Origin: Cutaneotrichosporon cavernicola
Lineage: Eukaryota; Basidiomycota; Tremellomycetes; Trichosporonales; Trichosporonaceae
DNA length: 64,000 nt
Direction: 5' to 3'
Assembly (NCBI RefSeq): GCF_030864355.1
Contig: NC_083400.1
Location: 821,001-885,000, forward strand
Shown: one piece after another, positions 35,851-49,333 of the stretch
Layout of the letters: each line of letters starts with the position of its first letter
Numbering within the stretch: the first letter of the stretch is position 1
The notes under the pieces: model-generated
What the model was told of the DNA's origin: nothing
The model's database searches: none
Seen by the model: only the letters and a program-made list of their open reading frames with translations
Made by a program: the position numbers and the translations under genes

Positions 35851-37862
35851 TTACACATCAAACCGACCCCGCTGCCGGTCACCATAAGACTCGTCGTACA
35901 CGGTCTGCTCAGAGTCGCTACTCTCGTCGCCCAGCGTCCACTCGCCGCCAGTATACACCTCCGGTTCGGGCTCGGCCTCCTGGTCCCCTTCCGATAACCC
36001 TACACGCATCTCACGCGTGAGGTTGCGCAGGTTCTCAAGCATGGCTGGGTCGTGCGGGAAGAAGTGACCCGGGCCGTATCGCTTCCGCCTGGGGGCCGCG
36101 AGTGGGTTCGCGCCGGTCATAATGTTCTGCGCGAGCTCGCGCCAGCTGCCTGAAGGCACAGCACCGTCGCCCACCATCACGCTGCGAAGGTTGGCCCGCC
36201 ATCCGACGTTGTACACGTTGATGCTGCGAGCTTCGTCGCGGAGCTTGATACGCTCGTTGCGCGTCAGGATGTGGTCTGGCCGCCAGGCTCCAGGTGTGCG
36301 ACGCCGGGAGCCGCGCTCGCCCAGTTCCTCGAGACGCGCGCGCGTGCCAGGGTCCAGCAGTACCGCAGGCGGAAGCCGATTCATGTCCTCGAGCGTCGTG
36401 CGGTTGTTCCTGCCGTCAGCTGACATTGTGGTTTGCACCACTCACAAGACCAGGAACCAGTGGTATCCAGCTAGCCCACCAAGGGCGAGGCCAAAAATGA
36501 CGCCCATGATCGATATGAGCAGGAGCGCGACGGGCTTGAACGCGACGTGGAGCTGGAGTTAACGGGAGACCTTTGCCATCGGCTTACCTCCTCCCAGTCG
36601 TCCCACTCCTGTGCAGCGTTGGGACCTGGCGTAATGTCTGGAGGGGGGTCGTTGAAAAAGCGGAACGTCTCGTGTGCGGCCTCGAGGCCGCCGTATAGTG
36701 CGAAGAGGCATGCGTACGTCGTGAACAGGACGAAGGACTTCTCTGGGTGTCAGCCGAGGGAGAAATTTGATGCAGCTGAACCGGGGCCGCCTGGCAACGA
36801 ACAACTTGACGTAAGGGAGATGGACGCATTCCCGCCGCGGTAAGGCCGGCCGCGACGAGAGACAGTCATGATTCAAAGAGGAAGGAGGACAAAACTCACG
36901 GTTATGATATCCAACACAGTTGTCGAGCCACGGACAATGGTGGTCCACTGGGAGTCAGCTCGTGTGTGCAATATGATGGACAGAATAGGTCATCTCCTGC
37001 GCCCAATGTTAAGCGACGCGGGGCGCTGTCTCGACCACCATCGCACCACATTCCCTCGTCTCCGTGGGCTTTCTTTTAGCCATCACCGGTCCACCCCTGA
37101 CCAAAGCTCCAGGCCGAAGCACTTTGGCTATCGCGCATGAGCCCAGTGGCGCAAGCTCGACCCGGTGGCGCAAGCACCGCCCCCCTCCCTTCCCCCATTC
37201 CACCCGACACTCACTCTTGAGCACACACTGCCGACAACTCCGACAGTGATGGCACCGATCCGGCTTCCACGCATCGCACTTTCTGCACCACCGCGGTCCG
37301 CCCGTCGCGTTCTTAGCCATGAGGGGGGTGTGCGCCTCGTCATCAGGCTTGGGGAGCAGACGGTCTCCTTCTCCCTCTTCTCCCTCTCCATCTGGGGTAT
37401 GACGATGGTGGTGGTGGCTGCTGCCCTCAGCGAGGCGTGGCGAGTCGCGCAGTAGGCGGAGAGGAATGTCGTCGGGGTCAATGTGTCGTTGTGGGTCGTC
37501 TGGGCGGAGTGGACGCGCGTCTGGTGGCGCGAGGGTTACGTCAGGACGCAGGGGGCGGCGGGTGACGGCGCCAACGTAGGCGATGCCGGCGAGGAGGAGG
37601 AGGGAGTGGAAGATGATGATTCTGGTGTCAGGGAAGGAAAGGGTAGGAGTAGATGGAAAAGACTCACTGAATGAGGAAATGGACAATGTCACCGCGCTCC
37701 AGGACGCGGTCGATGCTGATGAAGTAGAGGAACATGAGCCATGGTCCGCCGAGGAGGAACCACACGACTAACGTCAGCTCGGACAGCCCCAAACTCACAG
37801 TACACGGGGAAGCGCTTTGCGATGCGCTGTGCGCATTCGCTCACTGCTTCTCGTGACAACAT
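35851..37862 (-). CDS. DHHC palmitoyltransferase (Pfa3-like)
   Basis: About 460 aa in seven exons. It S-acylates cytosolic faces of proteins with palmitate; in yeast, Pfa3 acts on Vac8 at the vacuole. Four hydrophobic segments are visible: 'FVWFLLGGPWLMFLYFI', 'IIIFHSLLLLAGIAYVGAV', 'FVLFTTYACLFALYGG' and 'VALLLISIMGVIFGLALGG'. The zinc-binding DHHC-CRD is split by an intron of about 265 nt: 'WCRKCDAWKPDRCHHCRSC' then '[20 protein letters not shown]'. A TTxE-type motif occurs as 'NNRTTLEDM', and the Pfa3/Akr-like block 'SINVYNVGWRANLRSVMV' follows. The loop between TM2 and the CRD is His/Glu-rich. An upstream in-frame ATG at 37925 would add 21 residues. The exact paralog is uncertain. Confidence 0.88.
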
Positions 37863-38131
37863 GTCGGCGTGAAAGATTGAAAGAGAGTGATAGAGAGATG
37901 GAAAGAGAGATGCAGCTGTTGCCAAGTCACAGGAGGAAGGGCAGGCAGGCGGTGCCCATCAGGGCCACTGGAGCACCGGAGCACAGGATCGAAATAGCCA
38001 AACACGCTTATGTAACAACCACGTGAATTCATTACCACGCGAGATGGCGGAAGGAAAAGCAGGCGCCCCGTGTTCTTGATTGTCAACAACAACAACACCT
38101 CCCTTGAGTCTCACCACATCACCTTATTCTC

Positions 38132-40457
38132 ATGCCAACTCCCATATCCCCCTCGACACCACTACGGCGCAAGAAGGCATCCTTCGACGATTCGCCACTA
38201 CGACCGCGCCAGATGAACCGCCTCAATGACGACGTGGCTGAGCGCGCCGCGCGGCGCAAGAGTGCGCATTTTGCCGCTGATGTTGGCAAGGAGAATGGGG
38301 GATCGGCAGCCGCTTCACCCCGCTCGCGTGTGGTATCGGCACAGGCGCGCAGAAAGCGTCTTTCAGCCGTCGCACCGATCGCGCCGATATCGATGGAGGT
38401 CATGAATACCAACTTTGAGGAGTGGATGAAGCTCGCCACGGATAACAAGATCACAGCGACGAATACGTGGAACTTTGCGCTCATTGATTATTTCCACGAT
38501 CTTACGTTGTTGCGCAACACGGACGACCAGAGCATCAACTTCCAGAAAGCGAGCTGTACGCTTGATGGGTGTGTCAAGATCTGGACTAGTCGCGTGGATA
38601 GCGTCGCAACCGAGACGGGTAAACTGCTCTCTGGCCTCGCTGGCGGCGGCGATCCCGACGACGAGAATGAAGAGGGAGAGGGTGAAGAGGGAGATGGACC
38701 AGCCAAGGGGACACGGAAGGTGAGTCTCGCAACAAACAATTGCTGATGCCAGACGGCCCGTTCCGAAGCTACGCTCGCCAAGAGCTTCGCTGCGCTACAG
38801 GTCAAGAAGTTTGACCTAGAGTTCACGGTCGACCCGCTCTTCAAGAAGACCAAGGAAGACTTTGACGAGGGCGGCGCAGGCGGCTTGCTCATGAACCACC
38901 TCGGCATTGACGGCAATGGCCGCGTGGTGTTTGATGCTGGCGACGCAGTCGTCGAGGATGATGAGGACGAGGATGAGATGGAAGACACTTTTGTTGACGT
39001 GAGCGCGTTACGCGAGTTCATCCCGACTGCCGAGCGGGCGGAGGGCCTCACGATTAGCGAGACGCTCGGCGCGTTCCGTTTCGCCTCAAACCCGGAGGAC
39101 ATGCCCGACCTTGCCACGCTTACCGGCCTCAATTCCTTTGGCGACGAGCGCGAGGACTCGGCCCCATTGGAGGAGGTGGGCGAGACTGGCAATGTGCATG
39201 ACTTCTTCGGGGACGAGGATTACGACGCCCCGGCAGGTTACGACGGAGACAATGACGACGGCGAACCTTTGGACCTGGAGGATGTGTCCGCACCGTCAGC
39301 GCCACAGGGAAGACAGGACCTGTTCATGACGTTGGTGGACGGCGACGACGACGCCGGCATGTTCGACTACTTTGATCGCGGCATGTCCAAGGGCTGGGCG
39401 GGCGCCGAGCACTGGAAGTTGCGCAAGGTGGCACGGAAAGGTACTCCCTCAATCTCCACACAACGCTAATCTCAGATCCTGTTCCCGCGACGGCGACAAA
39501 GGAGAAGAAGGCGACCAAGGAGCCCTTTAAGATTGACTTTGGGGCTGACGGCGAGATGAGCACCAAGGAGCTCTTCGTTCGCGGCGCACGGAGCACCATC
39601 GCCCTCCCCGCCCGCAAGACTAAGAAGCGGGCGCGCGACGAGTTCCTCCTCCCCGAGGACATGCACTTCTCGAGCCGTCAGCTCCTTCGTCTCTTCCTCA
39701 AGCCCAAGTTTGCACTGCGGCGGCGCGCTACCCCGTCTGCTTCTCAAGATGGCGAGATTGACGAGAACTTCTGGGCGGCGGCTGCGGCACCAGATGTGAT
39801 AGACGACGACGACGCGCCGGCGCCGTTTGAGAGCCAGTTCTTCCACGACGACGCAGACGACGATGCTGTTGACCTGGCATTAGATCCAGCCTTTGGCGAG
39901 GATGGAGAGGACGACTTGCGACCGGGCGGCGAGGCTCTGCGACGCGCAAGGCCGGATAACGTTCATTACGCCAAGAAGGCTAAGCGCGTCGACGTCAAGC
40001 GCCTCAAAGACGATATCTGGGACGGACTCAAGTCTCTCGTTGAGCCCACTCCGCTATTGATGGCCGATGAAGGAACGGAGAGCGAGCCCGAAGCGGCCCT
40101 TGCCACCCCTGTCAAGAGATTCGACACAGTCATTCAGAGCCTGCGCGGAAGTTATCCAAAGGACAAGATGAGCGAGATCTCGACAAGTTTCTGCTTCATC
40201 TGCCTGCTCCACCTGGCCAACGAGGAGGGCCTGACAATCGAGAGCGCGCGCTCGGACGGGAATGAGGGCGTTGACATTGGCTTGAGGGGCTACGCCGACG
40301 AGGAGGGGCAGCCGGGTGGAATGGTCGAGATGGAGAAGAGCGAACGTGTCGTCGGCGAGCTGCAGGCGCTCAAGGTGTTCAAGGTGGGTCCAGCCTGCGG
40401 TTACCGAGCGGAGAGTAGTGCTGACTCCAGGACCCAACAGCTGGCCGCGCGGCGTAA
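38132..40457 (+). CDS. BRN1: Condensin subunit Brn1 (CAP-H/barren kleisin)
   Basis: About 735 aa in four exons. Brn1 is the kleisin of condensin I, bridging Smc2/Smc4 heads and binding the HEAT subunits for mitotic chromosome compaction. CAP-H blocks are visible: 'LNDDVAERAARRKSAHFA', 'ATDNKITATNTWNFALIDYF' with 'NFQKASCTLDGCVKIWTSRV', 'SFAALQVKKFDLEFTVDPLF', 'LLMNHLGIDGNGRVVFD', and the C-terminal winged-helix region 'KRVDVKRLKDDIWDGLKSLV' plus 'ISTSFCFICLLHLANEEGL'. A long acidic linker lies between. Introns of 33 and 35 nt are present, and a final intron leaves an eight-codon last exon ending 'GRAA' at 40457. It is convergent with EXO70, 41 bp apart. Confidence 0.93.
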
Positions 40458-40498
40458 TGTAATCATGGACAATCCAGCTGCTATTATACATGTGATAT

Positions 40499-42890
40499 CT
40501 ATCGGAAGACGTTCTGCACGCGACGGGACAGCTCGTCGGGGGTCTGGCGGAGGTACTTGTCATACCCCTTGGAATGGGCCTTGGTCCAGAAGCCCGTGTA
40601 ACCCTGGCGCACAAAGTCGGCGACCTCGTTCCCCATGCGCTCGCGTAACTCGGGATCCTGTCGCGAGAGCGGGTGCTGGCGGCACACCATCTCGAGCTCG
40701 GCGAGGCGGTCGAAGAAGGACGCTGCAGCCTCCTTTGTGCTCTGCTTGTCGGCGCTGCCGACGTTGAAGCGCTTCTCGGCCGTGTGCGAGAGGAGCTGGA
40801 CGAGGAGCGCCCATTCAGAGAGGTACGAGCTGGGGTCAGCGTCGAGAAAGGCGGAGAAGGGATAGAGGAGGAGAACACCGACTCACTTCTTTGCCTCGCG
40901 GAAGTGTTTATTGAGCATATCTTCCGCCGCCGGACCGATGATGTCGGCATTGAATGACGACGTGGTGTTTCTAATGTGCGACACTGGGGTTAGCGAAAGC
41001 GTCACTCGATTGGTGCAAGGTTGTTGGCCTCGCGCTGACTCACGGTTGTTGAGGAGGTACGCCGCGCCGACCGGTTTGCGCATGCCCTTGGCCCGTCCCT
41101 CGAGGGCGCCAATAAGAGTGCCCAGCACGTCCGCGGCGTAAAGGTTGACTATCCCTCCTTCCTCTTGTGCGTTGGTGGCACCACTTGGCGCAGCTCCACC
41201 CATGAGCCACGCGCGTTCCCCGTGTCCTGTCGACCTGAGCAGTGTCTCGGCAAGGCTGCCAAACACGGGCAGCTGTTCGAGGTACGTGAGCGTCACGTGT
41301 GTCGTGTCGTCGATCTGTGTCGAACTTGGTGGGGAGCGTGGAGGGGCGCGGATGTCGGCGAGGCGCTCGGGGAAAGAGCGAAGGGCGAGGGCACGCATCG
41401 CGGCCAGCTGGGATCGCAAGGCGGTACGCACCTCCGGCACGTCTTCGGAGAGGATTCTGGCTATCCCTGCGTCATACCGCGGTGCAAGTGAGGAGAGGCC
41501 ATCGTAGATGTTGAGGAGAATCAAAGTGCTGTCGCTAAGGTTGCGCTTGAACGAGGAAATGACGGAGCCCATGGTTGACGAGAGGAGAGCCGCACCGTGT
41601 GGGATCGTCACGTCGACCAGCCGCTCGCCGGCGGCGCCAGGTAGCATGGTCCGCGCGACCTCCACCTCGGCGTCGCAGGCGACGAGGTAAGCGTCCCACA
41701 GGCGCACGGCGAGGCGAACCTTGTCGCCGTCAAGTCCGTTCCATGTGGCCGGCGCTTCCTCGACCTGATGCGCGAGCGGGGCGAGGGAACGGCGCAGCCA
41801 GTCCCCGCGGATGTCACCCAGCGCGTTGATCGCTCTGCCTAACATCGGGGTGAAGATCTCGGTGGCGCGTGGCGTGGGCTGCGCTGGCTCGACAAGCGCG
41901 ACAAGGCCTGTCGAGAGCGCCTTGACACTCGACAAACCCGAGTAATACGTCGTCACCGGCTGAGGTGCCGATGCTATCAAATGCTCAGGATCGAACGGGC
42001 GCGGCATGGTCTCTTTGACACGCGAAATGAGCAGCTCGACGAGGCGGCTGAAGCCATCTTCGAGGAGGGCGGACTGCGATCAGCGTTGGGCCTCTTGCTT
42101 GCCCGTGGTCATCAGCCCAACCGCTCTCATCGGCGCAATCGCTTTGGCCACTCTCGCACCTTCCTCGGCCTCGCTGCCTTCCTCGCTCACCCAAACACCC
42201 CACACTCACCAATTCCGCAACCTTCTGCTCGCGCGTCCCACCCCGGCCTTCCTGTAGACCCTGGTACATCGGCTCCAGGTCGCCAATGACGGCCTTGAGC
42301 GCACCAAAATACTCCTTGAGACTCATTATATCTGGCCCGCGCGCAATAACTGCCCGCTCGTTTCCGGTAGCGAGCGGGTCATCACGTACGGCTGCAGGCG
42401 GAGTGGTACTCTCCTGCCATCTAGGGACGATGTCGGTTCGGGGCACGGCGCGGGTGCGGTCCATGACCGAGACTGGCGGCGACTGGGGACTGGTGGATGG
42501 GAGGGAAGGTGAGGGCCGGGCTGGGGAGGTGGTTAGAGCGGAGGCGGATGGGATGGCGAGGATGCGCTCGCTGTTCACAGTGTTGGTTGAACCGCCGCGC
42601 TCGACGGGCGGTCGTAGGGGTGCCGTGACTGATATGGCTGGTGAGAGCGGCGGAATAGAGGAACCGGGGGCAAGGGCTTCGAGAACGGCGTCAATGTTGG
42701 CCTGTTGGCGGGTCATCTGGCGGATTCCGAGCGGCGCGATGCTCTTGTCGAGACGGGAGAGGCGGCCGTCTAATTGGAAGAGGATACCGGTCATGCGCTG
42801 GCTTAAGCTGTTGGTCTTGACTAGGTGCTGCGTGAGCAGCGTCAAGTCTGTTTCCTCGTCGACGGCGATTGAGCCGTCTGGCGCGGGCAT
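40499..42890 (-). CDS. EXO70: Exocyst complex subunit Exo70
   Basis: About 690 aa in four exons. Exo70 is the PI(4,5)P2- and Rho-binding exocyst subunit that tethers secretory vesicles at the plasma membrane. The N-terminal coiled-coil region 'LTQHLVKTNSLSQRMTGILF' with 'QLDGRLSRLDKSIAPLGIRQ' and 'DIMSLKEYFGALKAVIGDLE' fits the family. The C-terminal helical rods include 'YLLNNLSHIRNTTSSF', 'YLSEWALLVQLLSHTAEKRF' and the terminal 'VADFVRQGYTGFWTKAHSKG'. The linker at residues 85-190 is Pro/Ser-rich. Start is 42890 (MPAPDGS) or 42929, both in frame. It is followed immediately by convergent BRN1. Confidence 0.85.
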
Positions 42891-43106
42891 GGTTGGTTGT
42901 GTTGTTGACAAGTTGAGTTGAGATGACATGACACGAAGGAGGGGTGCGGAGGAACGCGTCGACGCGTGGTGTTACGTCAGAATCTCACCAAGGAGAGGTA
43001 CAGAATATGAAACGTGCCAACATGGGCCCATGAACATCTGATTCAGAGTTACCGATGATGCATTCTTCGGCCTCGAAAGCGGTGAGTTGGATCGGAATCA
43101 AGGCTC

Positions 43107-43170
43107 TTAGCATACGCGGCCTGAGTGGTGAGATGGCCTTAGCATACGTGGCCTGAGTGGTGAGATGGCC
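43107..43170. repeat. Two tandem 32-bp units
   Basis: Units starting at 43107 and 43139 are identical except for one C/T change ('catacgcggc' versus 'catacgtggc'). A recent duplication in non-coding DNA; no function suggested. Confidence 0.9.
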
Positions 43171-43592
43171 TTGGGCCTTGGGGGATCAACTGTGATTTGG
43201 TGGCAGGTAGCGGGCTCTCGCTACGGAGATGGAACTGGACAACCTCACTCTTGATGCGGATGATGGAGCCTGATGGAGCCTGGGGATGATCTCCTGTTCT
43301 ATCAGCAGCTAGGTTGGTCATAATGTACGTTCACGTTCAAGCGTCAGTCAGACAGCCGGTCAAACCAGCATCAGGCAGAATACAAGGTGCCTAACTTCAT
43401 CAGATGCCTAATCACTTCTGTACCAGCTGCTACATGACGCTTCTCACTCCCATCGCCTGCGCACTCCCATCGCCCTTCCCACTCCTCCTCCGCGCACTCC
43501 TCGCTTCCGTTCCTCACCCCATACGCCCCATACGCTCTGTCTGTCTCACTCCCGCACTTTTCCTCCTCACATTCCACCATCAACTCGCACCC

Positions 43593-43670
43593 TTCCACTC
43601 TTCCACTCCTCCACTCTTCCACTCCTCCACTCCTCCACTCCTCCACTCCTCCACTCCTCCACTCCTCCAC
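43593..43670. repeat. ACTCCTCC octamer array
   Basis: About nine to ten copies of an 8-bp pyrimidine unit, some with a T insertion (CTTCC). On the dioxygenase coding strand it is a GGAGTGGA-type purine tract in the 3' untranslated region. Confidence 0.85.
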
Positions 43671-43700
43671 GGTTGTTTACAGGCCTGGCACTCGCGCTGC

Positions 43701-44657
43701 TTAGACAGCGGCCGGGAGGCGGAAGTCCTGCTTGAGCTCGTAGATGACCTCGCCGTCGATTCCGTGGGGCTGCTTGTAGTCCTTTGAGATGGGCTTGTAC
43801 TCGACAATGAGGTTGTCTTTGACGGCGAACACGGCGTCGTCCTTGAGGTACTCGGAGTCCGAGTTGAATATTTGGGTGACAAACGAGCGGTGCTTGGGGT
43901 GGTGGATCCAAAGGTGGACGTGTGCGGGGCGGAACGGGTGGCGGTCCATCAACTTGAGCATGTCGCCAGCCTGGTGGTCGTAAGGGATGGGGTAAGGTGT
44001 GGGCTTGAGGATGATGGCGCTCCACTTGCCGTCCTTGTCGGTGCGGAAGCGACCTCGGCAGTGATACTCGGGCTTTTCGGGCGTCTGGGCGTCGTACAGT
44101 CCATCGGGGGCGTCGTGCCAGATGTCGACCAACGCGTCAGGCAGCGGCTTGCCGTCCGAACCAAAGATCGTGCCGTGCATAAAGGTATAGGGAGCGTTGG
44201 GCTCGGGGTGGCGGATGATTGAGGTACCGTTCGGCTGCTCGGGGACGCCGGTGCGGTAGAAGGGGCCAATGATGGCTGAGCAGCCAATGGCCTCGGGGCT
44301 GTCCGGGTCCGCCCCGCCGGCCGCGGCCTTGTCGGCAGCCCTGGCAGCACGAGCAGAGTCGAGGGTATCGCACAGACTCTCGCATCCGAGCGTGTCGCTC
44401 ACCAGCAACACTTCGTTGCGGCGCTCATCAGATACCTTGCCGGCACCAACGAGCATGTCGCATGCGGCCAGAAGCTCCTCGGTCGAGATGTCAGCCTCGA
44501 CCATGAACGCGTGCAAGTGCTTGATGAGGATCGGGAACACGACCTTGGCCCGCGGGCTGGCACCAGGGCCAATCGAGTCGATACTAGTTGTAAGCGCCAA
44601 CCAGTATGAGTAACCTTACACAGTCTTGGTGTAGGCGGCGTAGTCTGGATTGGACAT
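43701..44657 (-). CDS. Catechol 1,2-dioxygenase (intradiol)
   Basis: 306 aa from exons 44657-44620 and 44583-43701; the 36-nt intron restores 'TKTVIDSIGPG'. It cleaves catechol with O2 to cis,cis-muconate using non-haem Fe(III), in the ortho branch of the 3-oxoadipate pathway. The four iron ligands are all present: Tyr176 ('PDGLYDAQ'), Tyr210 ('PTPYPIPYDHQAGD'), His234 and His236 ('RPAHVHLWIHH'). The family's N-terminal helical dimer domain 'FMVEADISTEELLAACDML' and the substrate-pocket block 'IGPFYRTGVPEQPNG' are intact. Hydroxyquinol dioxygenases are close relatives, so this cannot be fully excluded. It is divergent from phenol 2-monooxygenase, whose product, catechol, is its substrate. Confidence 0.93.
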
Positions 44658-44820
44658 GGTGGGTGTGGAGTTGGGGTCAATGGGATCAACCATGTCTCAG
44701 TGTTGACTTTTAATATAGTAACGTCTGCATGTCTGGCAAGCCTTGGGCCGCCTTGGGACGCCACATTCCCCCATCTCACCCCCGCGGGGCTTGCATTCGT
44801 CAATACCGAGTGACCACCGG

Positions 44821-44847
44821 GCTCTGCAACCTCCGCTTTTGCAGAGC
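44821..44847. promoter_or_regulatory. Inverted repeat GCTCTGCAA-N9-TTGCAGAGC
   Basis: Perfect 9-bp arms at 44821-44829 and 44839-44847, spacer of 9. CCGG and CGGG flank the arms. It lies 165 bp upstream of the catechol dioxygenase start. A dimeric regulator site is a reasonable reading. Confidence 0.55.
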
Positions 44848-45471
44848 GGGTTCCGTACCTCGAGCGATTCCGATCCTTGAACCCACGACTACAAATGTCA
44901 GCACGCGTCTACTCCTCAGGTGATCCTGGTTGGCCCCGCAGCCCACACTCACAGCCGGCTGACACTCCTTTGTTCCTTCGGGGGCCCCGAGGCATCGTAT
45001 TCTTTCCGTACATGCGCTCTGACCTTGTGGGATGTGAGACATCGGGACTGCCGATGGCGGGGTTCGGCTTGCGATGCGGATTTAGAGCCGTGCCCCGCTC
45101 AAGTTCCTTTGTTCTGGGATACCCAGCCACTCAGCCACAGTCACACCACCACCCGGCTATTCCAAGATTAGCAGCGGCTGCTATCACTCGGCGAATGGAC
45201 AAATGGGGCCCTCCCCGCGTGCCCAGGTCCGGGCCCGGAGTATACGGGGTCCCGGGGCCCCCTCCGATCACTACCCTTATCATCTTCATACCGAAAGCCG
45301 CTGTGCGGAAACCCCTCCTCGTAGTAATTGGGATTGGAATGTCAATGTCACTCACACCAAGCGTCAACAGTCGGCAGTTCCGAGCGTTCTCGGTTTCCTT
45401 GGTACGATACCGAACTCCATGTTGACACGTTCACACACGTAGCGTGAGGATCAGTCACTTACTGTGGGCAG

Positions 45472-45506
45472 TGTGAGGGTCTCGATCCATTCCGGTCACC
45501 CTCACA
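45472..45506. promoter_or_regulatory. Inverted repeat TGTGAGGGT-N17-ACCCTCACA
   Basis: Perfect 9-bp arms at 45472-45480 and 45498-45506, with a spacer containing 'ccattccgg'. It ends about 30 bp upstream of the TATA-like element of phenol 2-monooxygenase, a typical upstream activating position. Confidence 0.5.
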
Positions 45507-45596
45507 GTCCACTGGAACTGAATGCCAGAACAATACCTTAAAATAGCAGGTTGACTGGCTTGACTCCCCACAATCTTCTCCAACCCCTACATCACA

Positions 45597-47778
<2,182 letters not shown>

Positions 47779-48250
47779 GGGGTTGGATTAGAGGAGGGGA
47801 GGGGGGGAGGGGGGAGGGGGGAGGGGGAGAGGGAGAGGGGGGAGGGGAGGAGGGACAGGAACAGGGGATACCAATAGTCATTGATCAGAAGTTTCATCGT
47901 ATGCAGACTCTATGCAGCGTGGTTCATGGTGCATTGTGAGCGATCTGTGCATAACGTGGCTGCGCTATGGGGCCAGCTGTACTTGTATCGAGATCATGTA
48001 GTGCTATGATGGATCCAAAGCCGCGTTCCAAACCCCGAAGTTTAGTTGCGAAACGGAACAAGGATGGGGCGTCAATCTCGTTTAGGTTATCGGGACGGCC
48101 GTTGTGCCTGTGGCCTGATCGAGATGACAGTTGTCAACAAGCGCAAACTCGAGATGCCGATGGCCGTTGGAGATCCCGTCGGCCCCTCGTGCTAGCCTCC
48201 GTTTAATGTCTTCCTGGCTTGTTTAGCTCGACATGTCCATGATCCTGCCG
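47779..48250. other. Intergenic region with G-rich tract
   Basis: The first 80 bp after the phenol hydroxylase stop are an almost pure GGGGAGGGG-type tract (about 47793-47860). The rest shows no gene. Confidence 0.5.
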
Positions 48251-48431
48251 TGTCGCGTCGTGCCAATTCAGTCAGTGGAGACTGGGGAATGACACCCCGG
48301 ATGGCGCGTGGGCCGGGGTTGGGTCGACGAGATGTCTCACTCAGGATTGACACCCGCACGGCCATGGACGTGGCTCCCAAAGCTACAAAGCCACGCACAA
48401 AGCTACGCTACCGCACGCTTTATCCTCTCCA

Positions 48432-49333
48432 TTACTTGATGCCTTCTCTGATCGTATCGGGCGACGCGATGGTGGTGTCCAAGGAGCTTTTGAAGAGAAC
48501 GGCCGCCATGCCGGAATGAGAAGGGGTGTTCGACCTGGACGGCGACCCTACGACGTGCGTACATCCTGTCCCACTTGCACTGACCCCAGGTTTCCGGAAC
48601 ACGTCCAGGTGTACCTGTGTCTCGTGGCGACTGCGTCGTTGTCGGATCCTCCGTCGTTGCGGCCCTGTGCTTTCGATACTTTTGTCACCGACAATCTCAT
48701 GTTGGAAGGCTTGGATATCCTCGCGCGCGAGCGCGCCGAAAACCCTTTCGGTCAAGGGTTAGTAACAGTAACTGTCTAATTGATCTAACCTTAGACGTAT
48801 CTTTGTGGACGCAGCGTCGCACACTGCCCAGCAAATTGAGCGCATGGTTCCGGGTACACCTCACGATCAGACGGCCATGTTCAGCCGTTTCCGCCGCGGC
48901 CTTGTCCTAGTACGTCAATCCGGAATGTCGCTGACTGCAGACGAACGTGATCCTCCCCATTCCCGAGGCGCTGCAGGGTGTCAGTCCGCCCGAGCTATTC
49001 CACTCCATCGTCGGGTGGTTGTATGGCGACATGCACCCGGCTGCCATCGTCAGCGATCTCATGACACAGCCGCAGCCGGGCACCAGGGGTCTCTCTCGGG
49101 CTCCAAAGGTAATGGACCTCGCCGACGCGGTTATTGAGAAAGAGGCGGTGGCTTGCATCCTTCGTGAAGTTGCAACTACCCGGTCTCTGGTGCGGAGGGG
49201 CGTTCTCGGCGATGAGTGTGTGGCTGTGCTCCCATGGGCGTCACCGAGCGTGCAAGTCAATTTCCCCAACGTTGCGAAGGGCGACGAGTGGTTGAACCAT
49301 ATCCCAACGGCGCACCGCCCGGGGTGGTGTTGA
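48432..49333 (+). pseudogene. Unknown gene, probably disrupted
   Basis: Three plus-strand exons read well: 'VYLCLVATASLSDPPSLRPC' to 'RERAENPFGQG' (ending near 48758), then 'RIFVDAASHTAQQIERMVPG' to 'RFRRGLVL', then 'TNVILPIPEALQGVSPPELF' to the TGA at 49331-49333. Their junctions keep frame; the second intron is 31 nt. The apparent upstream exon ('VVSKELLKRTAAMPE', then 'EGVFDLDGDPTTC') is broken by a TGA at 48517-48519, and no good start codon exists upstream. I recognise no family. Either a pseudogene or a gene whose first exons I cannot place. Its position inside the aromatic block is noted; a role there is not shown. Confidence 0.35.

Larger units (their letters stand above)
42891..43700. 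other. Intergenic region with tandem duplications
   Basis: No supported gene in 810 bp. It separates the housekeeping block from the aromatic-catabolism block. It contains a perfect-spaced 32-bp duplication (43107-43170) and an 8-bp ACTCCTCC array (about 43593-43670) that ends 30 bp from the catechol dioxygenase stop codon. Confidence 0.5.
44658..45596. promoter_or_regulatory. Bidirectional promoter of dioxygenase / phenol hydroxylase
   Basis: 939 bp between two divergent start codons that encode consecutive pathway steps. A TATA-like 'ctatatta' (minus strand, about 44711-44718) lies some 55 bp before the dioxygenase ATG, and 'cttaaaatag' (about 45537-45546) lies some 50 bp before the phenol hydroxylase ATG. 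Two perfect 9-bp inverted repeats are present, listed separately. Several CGG/CCG triplets, the half-site type of Zn2Cys6 regulators, and GGGGCCCC palindromes occur in the middle. Co-induction by phenol is inference. Confidence 0.6.

Noticed and set aside
43593..43670. CRISPR-like array
   Set aside because: Contiguous 8-bp microsatellite without spacers, in a eukaryotic genome.
48516..48779. ORF starting MRRGVRPGRRPYDV as the true start of the unknown gene
   Set aside because: It reads through an evident intron-like CTGACCCCAG and its first 15 codons look non-coding; joining by the 31-nt intron breaks the frame.
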